The position numbers and the translations under genes were made by a program. From CAIQIA01 sp049317465 (lineage in GTDB: Bacteria; Cyanobacteriota; Cyanobacteriia; PCC-6307; Cyanobiaceae), in assembly GCA_049317465.1 (NCBI GenBank), contig JBMOIF010000035.1:1-22643 (forward strand): a stretch of DNA of 22,643 bases. Direction: 5' to 3'. The notes under the pieces are model-generated. The model saw only the letters and a list, made by a program, of their open reading frames with translations, was not told where the DNA came from and searched no databases. Below are positions 16,082-22,643 of the stretch, piece after piece (the stretch's first letter is position 1; the number at the start of each line of letters is the position of its first letter).

Positions 16082-16437
16082 CCAGGGGCGACGGCGACCA
16101 GCTGGTGGAGGTCGAGCAGGCGGGCAGCGGTCGGCTGCTCCATCGCCTGCTGCTGGCCGAGGTGCCCCAACCGGGGCGCTGGCTTGAGCTGGAGGGCACC
16201 AGCTATCTGGTGCTGCAGCGGCGCCATCGCTACCGGCTGGTGCAGGGGCGCTACCGCCTGGCGCGGGTGGTGTTGCAGGTGAAGGCCCAGCGGCGCCCCG
16301 CCGAGGCCCGCTGGTGGCGCGACCGCTGGGTGATCGGGGATCCCTCCTGCGCCTACAACGCCCTCTCGCCACTGCTGCGCTGTGCCGTGCTGCCCGACGG
16401 GCCCTGCAGCGGCTGTGGCCACCACAGGCTGCGCTGA
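16078..16437 (+). CDS. Small four-cysteine protein coupled to the TerC gene (possibly DUF6464)
   Basis: This 119-residue protein has an N-terminal beta-rich part (LLAEVPQPGRWLELEG..., 25-69) and a conserved-looking C-terminus IGDPSCAYNALSPLLRCAVLPDGPCSGCGHH. Cys91, Cys102, Cys110 and Cys113 could bind a metal such as zinc. The tail resembles the cyanobacterial family I recall as DUF6464, but that name is from memory. ATG 16078 overlaps the TerC stop (ATGA), and AGGAG at 16065-16069, 8 bases upstream, is a good ribosome-binding site, so the pair is almost certainly co-translated. The function is unknown. Confidence 0.75.
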   Translation: MTRGDGDQLVEVEQAGSGRLLHRLLLAEVPQPGRWLELEGTSYLVLQRRHRYRLVQGRYRLARVVLQVKAQRRPAEARWWRDRWVIGDPSCAYNALSPLLRCAVLPDGPCSGCGHHRLR

Positions 16438-16454
16438 GCCGCAGGCACCACCCG

Positions 16455-18248
16455 TCAGCCCTGCCAGCGCTGCAGGGCCGATGCCAGCGCCCCTGCCTCG
16501 ACGGCGGGGAACAGGATCTGCTGCTGGTTGAAGGGCAGATCCACGCGGCTGCCGCCGCTGCCGAGGCTCACCACCCTGGCCTCATTCCCCTGCTGCCAGA
16601 AGCCCGTCAGATCCAGCCGGTCCTGGCCGGGATCAAAGCCCCGGATCTCCAGCTGCCGGCCCCAGGCATACGTGAGCAAGAAGGTCTCGCTCACGCCGGC
16701 GGTGGCGGTCAGCAGCCGGTCGCCGGCGTTGACCGTGATGCGACGGGTGGCATTGAGCAGCGGATCAGCGCCAGGCAGACCGGCGTTCGGGTTCGTCGTT
16801 GTGTTGGTGGACGTGCTGGTGGTCGTGGTGGCCCCATTGAGCAGCGGATCACTGCCGTAATCACCCCACACCGTGCTGAACGCTCCCGGAGCCATGCCGG
16901 GCAGGCCGGCGTGGGTGTTGGCCAGCTGGCCGGCGGGACCGGGGGCATCGCGGTTGAGCGACCACATCGAGAGCATGCCCAGACCCTTCTCGCGGGCGAA
17001 GGCCTCCACCAGCGCCGCATCCTCGAGGCGGAACACCTCGCTGGGAATGTCGTTCACCCCCAGCATCGGCGTGATGCCCATCTGGTTCCAGCCGAAGCTG
17101 CGACCGGAGGCCGCGAACAGGGGCTGCAACTGCCCGAAGCTGCTCACGGCGGCGTCGATGGCATAGGCGCCCATGGTCTTCAGGGTCGGTGGCGCAGCGC
17201 TGTCGCCGTAGTCCATGGTCATCAGGTTGACCCCATCAACCGCCACACCCGCCCCGATGGCCAGCCCGATGACGTTGACACCGCTGGCCGTGAGCCCCTG
17301 GGGCAGCACGGGCAGGGTGAACCACACCCCCAGCCCGGGGCGGCTGGCCTGAAGCAGGGCGATGGCCTGCATCTGCAGCCGGAGGGAGGCTGTGTCCGCA
17401 ATGGCCGCCCCCTCGATGTCGAAGTCCAGCTTGCGCAGGGCCAGGGTGTCGACGGCGCTGCCGTAGGCCTCCGCCAGGGCCGCAGCCCCCAGGCCCCGCC
17501 GCCGGTACACCGTCGCCAGGCTCTCCCCCGCAGCTCCCCCCAGCGACACCATCACATCGCCACCGGCGGCCCGCAGATCGGCGATCTCCCGGCGGATGGC
17601 CACGGCCTGGGGGTGGCTGCTGTCGAGCCGCAGGGCATCAAGGCCCGCCCAGGCCAGCACCCCCGTGGGACTGGCCTGCAAAAATCCCAGTGTCAGCAAT
17701 CCCACCCCATGGCGACGGGCGAGGCCGTCGAGATCGGTCACCGGGTAAAGCCCCATGTCGACGTAGGGCGCGAAGAACTGCTCACCCCACAGGTCCCGGC
17801 CGGGAGTCGGTGTCGGGTTCGGGGCCGGTGACGGCGTGGGGCTCGGCGTTGGTGGTGGTGTTGGTGTGGGGGTGGGGATCGGTGTCGGTGGCACCGGCGC
17901 GGGGGGCAGCGGGTCGCCCGTGATCAGGGCCTCGCTGACGGCACCGACACTCGCGGTCCCGCTCGGGGTACGGGCGTTGAAGTGAAGCTCAAGACGCTGC
18001 CCCGGCCGCAGAGTGCCGTTCCAGGCGGTGTTGCGCAAAGTCACTGTGCTGGTGCCATCGCCATGGGCCACCACATCGGCCACCATCGTCCAGGCCTGCA
18101 GACCGGTCAGGCGGGTGCGGAAGCGCAGGCTCCAGCCGCGCAGCACCTGGCTGCCGGTGTTGGTGATTGTCAGGCGACCGCTCAGGCCGCCCCAGTAGAG
18201 GCTCCCTCCGACGCTGATGGCCAGGGGGTCCGTTGTGCTGAAGGCCAT
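16455..18248 (-). CDS. Multidomain GH18 chitinase-like protein with CBM2
   Basis: This 597-residue protein reads in order: a carbohydrate-binding module resembling CBM2 (about 4-112; LTITNTGSQVLRGWSLRF, NTAWNGTLRPGQ), a Pro/Thr linker (113-150), a GH18 domain (about 157-460) and an RTX-like C-terminal module (about 504-597; FDPGQDRLDLTGF). In the GH18 part, SLGGAAG (235-241), KLDFDIEG (273-280) and MTMDYGD (343-349) are visible. Glu279 is the expected acid, with Asp275 and Asp277 kept, but the first Asp of the usual DxxDxDxE is Arg272. There is no N-terminal signal peptide; the RTX-like end suggests type I secretion. Likely activity is cleavage of chitin or a related beta-1,4 polymer. The ATG at 18248 begins directly before the CBM. 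Confidence 0.85.
   Translation of the reverse strand: MAFSTTDPLAISVGGSLYWGGLSGRLTITNTGSQVLRGWSLRFRTRLTGLQAWTMVADVVAHGDGTSTVTLRNTAWNGTLRPGQRLELHFNARTPSGTASVGAVSEALITGDPLPPAPVPPTPIPTPTPTPPPTPSPTPSPAPNPTPTPGRDLWGEQFFAPYVDMGLYPVTDLDGLARRHGVGLLTLGFLQASPTGVLAWAGLDALRLDSSHPQAVAIRREIADLRAAGGDVMVSLGGAAGESLATVYRRRGLGAAALAEAYGSAVDTLALRKLDFDIEGAAIADTASLRLQMQAIALLQASRPGLGVWFTLPVLPQGLTASGVNVIGLAIGAGVAVDGVNLMTMDYGDSAAPPTLKTMGAYAIDAAVSSFGQLQPLFAASGRSFGWNQMGITPMLGVNDIPSEVFRLEDAALVEAFAREKGLGMLSMWSLNRDAPGPAGQLANTHAGLPGMAPGAFSTVWGDYGSDPLLNGATTTTSTSTNTTTNPNAGLPGADPLLNATRRITVNAGDRLLTATAGVSETFLLTYAWGRQLEIRGFDPGQDRLDLTGFWQQGNEARVVSLGSGGSRVDLPFNQQQILFPAVEAGALASALQRWQG
16458..16478. terminator. Inverted repeat at the convergent junction, possible terminator
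   Basis: GCCCTGC at 16458-16464 pairs exactly with GCAGGGC at 16472-16478 around a 7-base loop. It lies in the last codons of the chitinase gene, just beyond the end of the convergent four-cysteine gene (16437), where a bidirectional stop would be useful. There is no T-tract, so this is a weak call. Confidence 0.25.
16751..16852. repeat. 17-bp direct repeat inside the chitinase gene
   Basis: CATTGAGCAGCGGATCA occurs at 16751-16767 and again at 16836-16852, 85 bases apart. The copies encode the two DPLLN segments (467-471 and 495-499) that flank a Thr/Ser/Asn-rich spacer between the GH18 domain and the C-terminal module. It looks like duplication of a linker segment. Confidence 0.7.
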
Positions 18249-18379
18249 CGTTGGCGACCGGCAGGAACCGTTCCAGTGTTTCCGACTGCGGCGGGTTTCC
18301 CCATCCGTCGATTGCAGGGTTTCCGGGCCGCCACGGCCATCGACCACCCGTAGCCTGGAAGTATCTCAGGGGTGGCCCG

Positions 18380-18556
18380 ATGACCGCTGGAAGCGAGCTG
18401 GGCCTGCTGCACTGCCCCATCTGCCTGGCGCTGGCGGTGGTCAGCAGCCTGCAGGGACTGGCCCTGACCCTGGCCGTGGCCGGGTTGCTGCTGCCCCGTC
18501 AGCTCAGTTGCTGGCGCAACGCCTCACCCTCCACCGCCGCCTTGCCTTCCAGCTGA
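18380..18556 (+). CDS. Possible small membrane protein overlapping the fmt 3' end
   Basis: This 58-codon frame encodes MTAGSELGLLHCPICLALAV... with a Cys12-x2-Cys15 pair and a hydrophobic stretch (about 14-39). AGGGG at 18368-18372, 7 bases before the ATG, is a good ribosome-binding site in a genome where such sites are often weak. It sits in the gap between the divergently oriented chitinase start and the convergent fmt. Its last 58 bases run antisense to the end of fmt. The tail after residue 45 has little character and may reflect the overlap. It could be a chance frame. Confidence 0.4.
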   Translation: MTAGSELGLLHCPICLALAVVSSLQGLALTLAVAGLLLPRQLSCWRNASPSTAALPSS

Positions 18557-19503
18557 GCCCGCCGCAACAGCAGGGGGCATCCGCCGGTGGCCAGCACCAG
18601 CCCCACCCCCCTGACCGCCTCCAGCACCGTGCCGGGCTGGGCCTTGGGCCAGGTCCGCCGGCTCAGGCTCGCCGCCTCCGCCGTGAGCCCGTCGGCCAGC
18701 CGCTCCACCAGGGGTTCGCTCGCCAGAAGCTTCAGGCGCCGCTCACCCCAGCGGGTCTGGGCGTCGGGATAGAGGCCCATCACCTGCCGATGAATCTCGA
18801 GGGCCGTGCGGTTCCAGTCGATCTCCCGGTCTTCCTTGGTCAGCAGCCGCGCCAGGGTGACCCCGTCCACGGGCTGGGGACGCACCTGCAGCCGTGCCAA
18901 CCGCTCGTGCTCCGGTCCCGGTCCAGCGGCGGCGATGCGGGGCAGGGCCTCAAGCATCAGGGTCGCCGTCAGGGACGCCAGCCTGGCCCCCAGCTGGGCG
19001 GCGTTCTCACACAACCCGATGTCCAGCGACCGTTCCAGCACCACGGGGCCCGTGTCAAGACCGGCCTCCATCGCCATGATTCCCACCCCCGTGATGGTGT
19101 CACCCGACAGCAGCGCCCACTGGATCGGAGCGGCGCCCCGCCAACGGGGAAGCAGCGACCCATGGCCGTTCCAGCAACCGAGGGGCGGCTGGGCCAGCAC
19201 TTCAGGCGGCAGCAGCTGACCGAAGGCCACCACCACCGAAATCTCGGCCCCCAGGTCGGCCAGCAGCCGCTGGGTGTCGGGTTCACGGCGGATGCGCTGC
19301 GGGGTGACCACGGGAATCGGCCGGCCCCGGGCTACAGCGATCTCGAGGGTGCGGGCCTTGACCGCGGAGGGCACCAGGGCACCGCCACGGCCCCGGCGAC
19401 GGTCCGGTTGGGTCACCACCCCCACCAGCTCATGGCCGGCGGCCTCCAGGGCCTCGAGGGTGGGCACGGCATAGGCCGGCGTGCCCCAGAACAGGATCCG
19501 CAC
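18499..19503 (-). CDS. fmt: Methionyl-tRNA formyltransferase
   Basis: This 334-residue enzyme formylates initiator Met-tRNA using 10-formyltetrahydrofolate. The N-terminal Rossmann domain begins VRILFWGTPAYAVPTLEAL. The catalytic Asn112, His114 and Asp150 are seen in NGHGSLLPRWRGAAPIQWAL (112-131) and GLDTGPVV (148-155). The C-terminal OB-like domain binding tRNA follows from about 215 (VDGVTLARLLTKEDREIDW). The residue after the catalytic Asn is Gly and the one after His is Gly (N-G-H-G), where N-V-H-A/P is usual. The start is GTG 19503, sharing a base with the pmbA stop (TAGTG), so the pair is translationally coupled. Confidence 0.95.
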   Translation of the reverse strand: MRILFWGTPAYAVPTLEALEAAGHELVGVVTQPDRRRGRGGALVPSAVKARTLEIAVARGRPIPVVTPQRIRREPDTQRLLADLGAEISVVVAFGQLLPPEVLAQPPLGCWNGHGSLLPRWRGAAPIQWALLSGDTITGVGIMAMEAGLDTGPVVLERSLDIGLCENAAQLGARLASLTATLMLEALPRIAAAGPGPEHERLARLQVRPQPVDGVTLARLLTKEDREIDWNRTALEIHRQVMGLYPDAQTRWGERRLKLLASEPLVERLADGLTAEAASLSRRTWPKAQPGTVLEAVRGVGLVLATGGCPLLLRRAQLEGKAAVEGEALRQQLS

Positions 19504-20873
19504 TAAGCCTCGCCGGTGATGGAGAGGCCCTCGACCCACACATGGGGACACAGGCCCGAGGGGGTGAGCACCGGCGGGCCCTCCAGGGCCAGGATCGACC
19601 GCAACAGGGTGCGGATGTCACCGGCGACGGTGGCGGCTTCGATCGAGCGGCGTTCGCCGTTCTGCAGCAGCCAGCCGTCAAAGGGCAGGGAGAACAGCCC
19701 CTGGCTGGCCTTCACACCGGCATGCAGCGCCGACAGCGAATCGATCCACACCACACCGCTGGCGGTGTCGCGTCGCAGCCCGGTGTCGCCGCCGCCACTG
19801 CCGGCCGCCGCCTCGACCACGAACCAGTCTGGGGAGACCGATGCCTTGGCACCCATCCCCCCATGGCCGGTCGGTGCCACGCCGAAGTGCCTGGCGGTGG
19901 CCTCACTGTGGAGAAAGTGACTCAGCACCCCCGCCTCGATCAGCGGCAGCCGGCCCGTGGGGGTACCTTCCCCGTCGAAGGCGGCAGCCGCCAGATGCAG
20001 CGGATGGCGCGGATCATCGCTGAGGGTGAGGAAGGGCACCGCCAGCGCCTGCCCCAAGGACTCACGGGTTGACAGGCTCACCCCATCCAGCACCGAACGG
20101 GCATTGAACAGGTTGCTGAAGGCTCCGATGAGATCGAGGAAGGCTTCGGGGGAAAAGACGCACGGATAGGTGCCGGACGCAATCGGCGCGTAGTCGAGGT
20201 GGCTGATGGTCAGGGCGGCTGACTCCTCCAGACAGCCCTGGATGTCGAGGTCGGCGGCCCCGGGGGCCAGCCGCACGGCGCCGGCGCTGCGGGGACGACG
20301 ACCGGCTTCCTCGGCGCGGGCGTAGAGGTACAGCGACGCCGAACTGGAGGCCTGCTGGCGGCAGGCGCCGGCGCTGTTCACATACACCCGCGCGCTGCGC
20401 CGTTCGGCGAGGCCGTTGTAGGGCACGGTGGTGATGGCGTCATGGCGGCCGAGCAGCTGCCGCTCGGCATCCAGCAGGGTCTCGAGCAGCCGATTGATGG
20501 GGCTGAGCTCACAGAGCGGACGCTCAAGGGTCTGAAGGGGTTCGGTGGCGCGGCACGACAGCTGCGGCGGATCCTCGCGATCACCGAAGGCGCTGGCCTC
20601 CCGCGCCCCCCGCAGGGCCAGGGCCAGCCCCTCGGCAGAGAGATCGGTGCAGCTGGTGATGCCGACGCGGCCGTGGGCATCCCAGGCCCTCACGGTCACG
20701 GCGCTGCGTTGGGCTCCCTTGAGCTGACGGGGTTCCCCCCGGTCCACCTGCACCGAGAGATCGGTGCTGCAGGCGGCCCCCAGGTCCCACTGGCTCACCC
20801 CTTCATGGCGGGCCAGATCCGTGAGGGTGTTCTGGAGGACGACGGCGTCGAGGCCCGAGTCGGCGGCGGTCAT
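19503..20873 (-). CDS. pmbA: TldE/PmbA-family protein, partner of TldD
   Basis: This 456-residue protein is the non-catalytic member of the TldD/TldE pair. It lacks the HExxxH motif, as expected. Family features include TVPYNGLAERRSARVYVNSAG in the middle, YAPIASGTYPCVFSPEAFLDLIGAF and, near the C-terminus, GLFSLPFDGWLLQNGERRSIEAATVAGD. TldD/TldE heterodimers are metalloproteases that cleave unfolded or modified peptides, known from microcin B17 maturation and CcdA degradation in E. coli. The start ATG 20873 follows the tldD stop by one base. Its own TAG is shared with the fmt GTG start. Confidence 0.9.
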   Translation of the reverse strand: MTAADSGLDAVVLQNTLTDLARHEGVSQWDLGAACSTDLSVQVDRGEPRQLKGAQRSAVTVRAWDAHGRVGITSCTDLSAEGLALALRGAREASAFGDREDPPQLSCRATEPLQTLERPLCELSPINRLLETLLDAERQLLGRHDAITTVPYNGLAERRSARVYVNSAGACRQQASSSASLYLYARAEEAGRRPRSAGAVRLAPGAADLDIQGCLEESAALTISHLDYAPIASGTYPCVFSPEAFLDLIGAFSNLFNARSVLDGVSLSTRESLGQALAVPFLTLSDDPRHPLHLAAAAFDGEGTPTGRLPLIEAGVLSHFLHSEATARHFGVAPTGHGGMGAKASVSPDWFVVEAAAGSGGGDTGLRRDTASGVVWIDSLSALHAGVKASQGLFSLPFDGWLLQNGERRSIEAATVAGDIRTLLRSILALEGPPVLTPSGLCPHVWVEGLSITGEA

Positions 20874-20874
20874 C

Positions 20875-22299
20875 TCAGCGCCCCCCCACCGTGATGGCAT
20901 CGACCTTGATGTGGGGCTGGCCCACGGTGACATAGATGCTGCCGCTCACCGAGCCGCAGAATCCGGCCGCCAGATCCAGGTCATCGGCACACATCGAGAT
21001 GCGGGGCATCACGGTCTGGGCATCACCGATCAGCGTGGCGCCCTTGACCGGCTTGCCGAGGGTGCCGTTCTCAATGAGGTACCCCTCCTCAACCGAGAAG
21101 TTGAACTGGCCCGTCGGGCCGACGCTGCCACCGCCCATCACCTTGCAGTAAAGACCCCGGTCAATTGAGGCGATGAGGTCGTCGGGGCTGTGGGGCCCGG
21201 CGGCGATGAAGGTGTTGCGCATGCGGCTGGCGGCGGGAAAGGCGTGGCTCTGGCGACGGCCGCTGCCGGTGCGGGGGTGGCCGGTGCGCAGCTCCCCGGC
21301 CCGGTCCGAGAGAAAGGCCCGCAGGACACCGTTCTCGATCAGCACCGTGCGCTGGGGTTCCAGACCCTCGTCGTCCATCGAGAGGCTGCCGAAGGCTCCG
21401 GGGGACAGGCCCTCATCAATAGCGGTGAGGGCTTCATGGGCAATGGGCTGCCCGAGCCGATCGGCGAAGGGGGTGGTGCCCCGTTCGATCTGGGTGGTCT
21501 CGAGCAGATGCCCGCAGGCCTCGTGAAAGATGACTCCCCCGAAGCGGTTGGCCAGCACCACGGGGTAGGTGCCGGCCTCGACGACCTCGGCGTAGAGCAT
21601 GGCGGCACTGCTGGAGGCCAGGTCCTGGGCCGTGGCCTCGGCGTCCCAGCGACGGAGGTCGTCGGGATCATCCGAGCTGCCGAAGCGCCGGGCAACGCTG
21701 GAACGATGGTCACCATCGGCCGCCAGGAGGCTCAGCCCCAGGGTCTGGTGCAACCGCAGATCACGGTGGAAGGTGCCGTCACTCGCAGCCACCAGCACCT
21801 CCTGCCAGTCGCGGGAGTAGCTGCCCCGACGGGCCTGCACATGGCGGCCGTGCTGCAGCAGCCTGGCCGTGCCCTCCAGAAGCCGCTCCGCCACCTCCGC
21901 CACTGCCGGACAGCGGGCGAGGCCGTCACCACGGTCGGCGCCGAGGTCCCGCAGGGGCGGCAGGCCCTCAAACGCCGAGCTGCCGCTGGCGCCGGGCAGA
22001 TCAAGACCGAGCATTCCCAGGGCCTGCCCGAGGGCCTGGCGCAGACCCGCATCGCTGAGGTCGTTGGTGCTGACGAACCCGTCGCGGGTGCCGCTGCCAT
22101 GGCCGCGGAACACACGGATGCCGGCGCCGCTGCCGAAGGACGGGCTGACGCTGGTGACCCGCTCCTGCTCGGCCAGCAGGGAGAGGCGGTCGCCCGTCTC
22201 CAGGAACACCTCCACCAAATCGGCTCCGGCGGCGGTGCCGGCCGCCAGCAGGGCCTCAAGCCGGGTCCGCCACGACGGGTCGGCGAAGCAGATGGCCAT
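20875..22299 (-). CDS. tldD: TldD-family metalloprotease, catalytic subunit
   Basis: This 474-residue protein carries the zinc site: His259, Glu260 and His264 in HEACGH, and Cys448 in GFCGSVSGSIYVTVGQP near the C-terminus. It therefore should be the active subunit of the TldD/TldE protease encoded with pmbA directly downstream. The N-terminal domain (about 1-230) is the substrate-tunnel half. Its target in cyanobacteria is unknown; known E. coli roles are processing of peptide precursors. The ATG at 22299 lies 2 bases after the acsF stop, so it is likely transcribed with the chlorophyll gene. Confidence 0.93.
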   Translation of the reverse strand: MAICFADPSWRTRLEALLAAGTAAGADLVEVFLETGDRLSLLAEQERVTSVSPSFGSGAGIRVFRGHGSGTRDGFVSTNDLSDAGLRQALGQALGMLGLDLPGASGSSAFEGLPPLRDLGADRGDGLARCPAVAEVAERLLEGTARLLQHGRHVQARRGSYSRDWQEVLVAASDGTFHRDLRLHQTLGLSLLAADGDHRSSVARRFGSSDDPDDLRRWDAEATAQDLASSSAAMLYAEVVEAGTYPVVLANRFGGVIFHEACGHLLETTQIERGTTPFADRLGQPIAHEALTAIDEGLSPGAFGSLSMDDEGLEPQRTVLIENGVLRAFLSDRAGELRTGHPRTGSGRRQSHAFPAASRMRNTFIAAGPHSPDDLIASIDRGLYCKVMGGGSVGPTGQFNFSVEEGYLIENGTLGKPVKGATLIGDAQTVMPRISMCADDLDLAAGFCGSVSGSIYVTVGQPHIKVDAITVGGR

Positions 22300-22301
22300 G
22301 G

Positions 22302-22643
22302 TCAGCGAACCGCAGGTTGGAAGCGGTCGCTGACGAGGGGAGGCAGCAGGAACAGGCGGGCCATCTCGACCACGTTGCCCAGCAGGGAAGGCAGCTTGCG
22401 CAGCAGCTTCAGGGGCGCCGGGGCCGACGACGCATCAATGCGACGCAGGGACTCGTTGCGACCGACCATCCGCTCGAGACCGGCGAAGAAGGACGGATGC
22501 CCCACGTCGAGCACCACGGGGAAGATCCGGGCCGATGTTTCGTTGGTCTTCTCAATCACCAGCTTGTCGTAGCTGCGGGCATCAAGGCCGAGGGCTTCGT
22601 AGAACTCCTTGCGGGCCACGTCGCGCACATACATGGTGGCAAA
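22302..22643 (-). CDS. acsF: Mg-protoporphyrin IX monomethyl ester oxidative cyclase (C-terminal part)
   Basis: The gene runs off the right edge; the last 113 residues are present, beginning FATMYVRDVARKEFYEALGLDA. This matches the conserved C-terminal part of the aerobic diiron cyclase AcsF (ChlE/CHL27), including KTNETSARIFPVVLDVGHPSF. The enzyme forms the fifth ring of chlorophyll using oxygen. The iron-binding residues lie upstream, outside the window. Identification rests on sequence recognition of this stretch and is the clearest sign of a phototroph. Downstream genes tldD, pmbA and fmt follow with almost no spacing. Confidence 0.92.
   Translation of the reverse strand, partial: FATMYVRDVARKEFYEALGLDARSYDKLVIEKTNETSARIFPVVLDVGHPSFFAGLERMVGRNESLRRIDASSAPAPLKLLRKLPSLLGNVVEMARLFLLPPLVSDRFQPAVR

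Noticed and set aside
18249..18379. Repeated GGGTTTCC (18293-18300 and 18317-18324) upstream of the chitinase gene as a regulatory site
   Set aside because: Two 8-base copies in a short region are too weak to claim, and no clear promoter could be tied to them.
1..22643. HIP1 palindrome GCGATCGC, common in many cyanobacteria
   Set aside because: I did not notice any exact copy on reading, though near matches occur. Absence is consistent with the picocyanobacterial group but was not computed.

Overview
The window looks like chromosomal DNA from a very GC-rich picocyanobacterium of the Synechococcus/Cyanobium group. The strongest evidence is the right edge, which carries the C-terminal part of AcsF, the aerobic chlorophyll-biosynthesis cyclase. 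A cyanobacterial-type carboxyl-terminal processing protease, MEP-pathway IspG and several short proteins of cyanobacterial character agree with this. Genes are tightly packed, with many ATGA-type start/stop overlaps. No tRNA, rRNA, CRISPR array, insertion sequence or phage gene was seen. GC content was judged by eye, not computed.

Left block (57-4764, minus strand): one apparent operon runs class I aminotransferase, PhnD-type binding protein, PhnC-type ATPase, fused double PhnE permease, small cysteine-containing lipoprotein. It would import phosphonate, phosphite or a related oxyanion. No C-P lyase or phosphite dehydrogenase gene is present here. A short divergent region (4765-4899) with a 10-bp inverted repeat separates it from the next block.

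Middle block (4900-10283, mostly plus strand): family 4 uracil-DNA glycosylase overlaps a phosphoribosyltransferase, followed by ispG and a C-terminal processing protease (S41). A small one-membrane-segment protein lies on the minus strand with a recognisable promoter, and a GT4 glycosyltransferase diverges from it.

Repair and unknowns (10280-16437): mfd on the minus strand shares a palindromic CTAG stop with the glycosyltransferase. Divergent from mfd is an exported HExxH protein of unknown function. Its 3' end overlaps, tail to tail, a minus-strand gene whose protein ends in two copies of a 40-residue module. Divergent from that is a TerC-family membrane protein translationally coupled to a small four-cysteine protein.

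Right block (16455-22643, minus strand): a multidomain GH18 chitinase-like protein (CBM2, Pro/Thr linker, GH18, RTX-like C-terminus) is the most distinctive accessory-type gene. It is followed by a possible small membrane protein on the plus strand, then the operon acsF-tldD-pmbA-fmt, in which the genes abut or overlap by 1 base.

No wholly new multi-gene system is evident. The least explained parts are the lipoprotein attached to the transporter operon, the HExxH/duplicated-module pair, the TerC/Cys4 pair and the chitinase.
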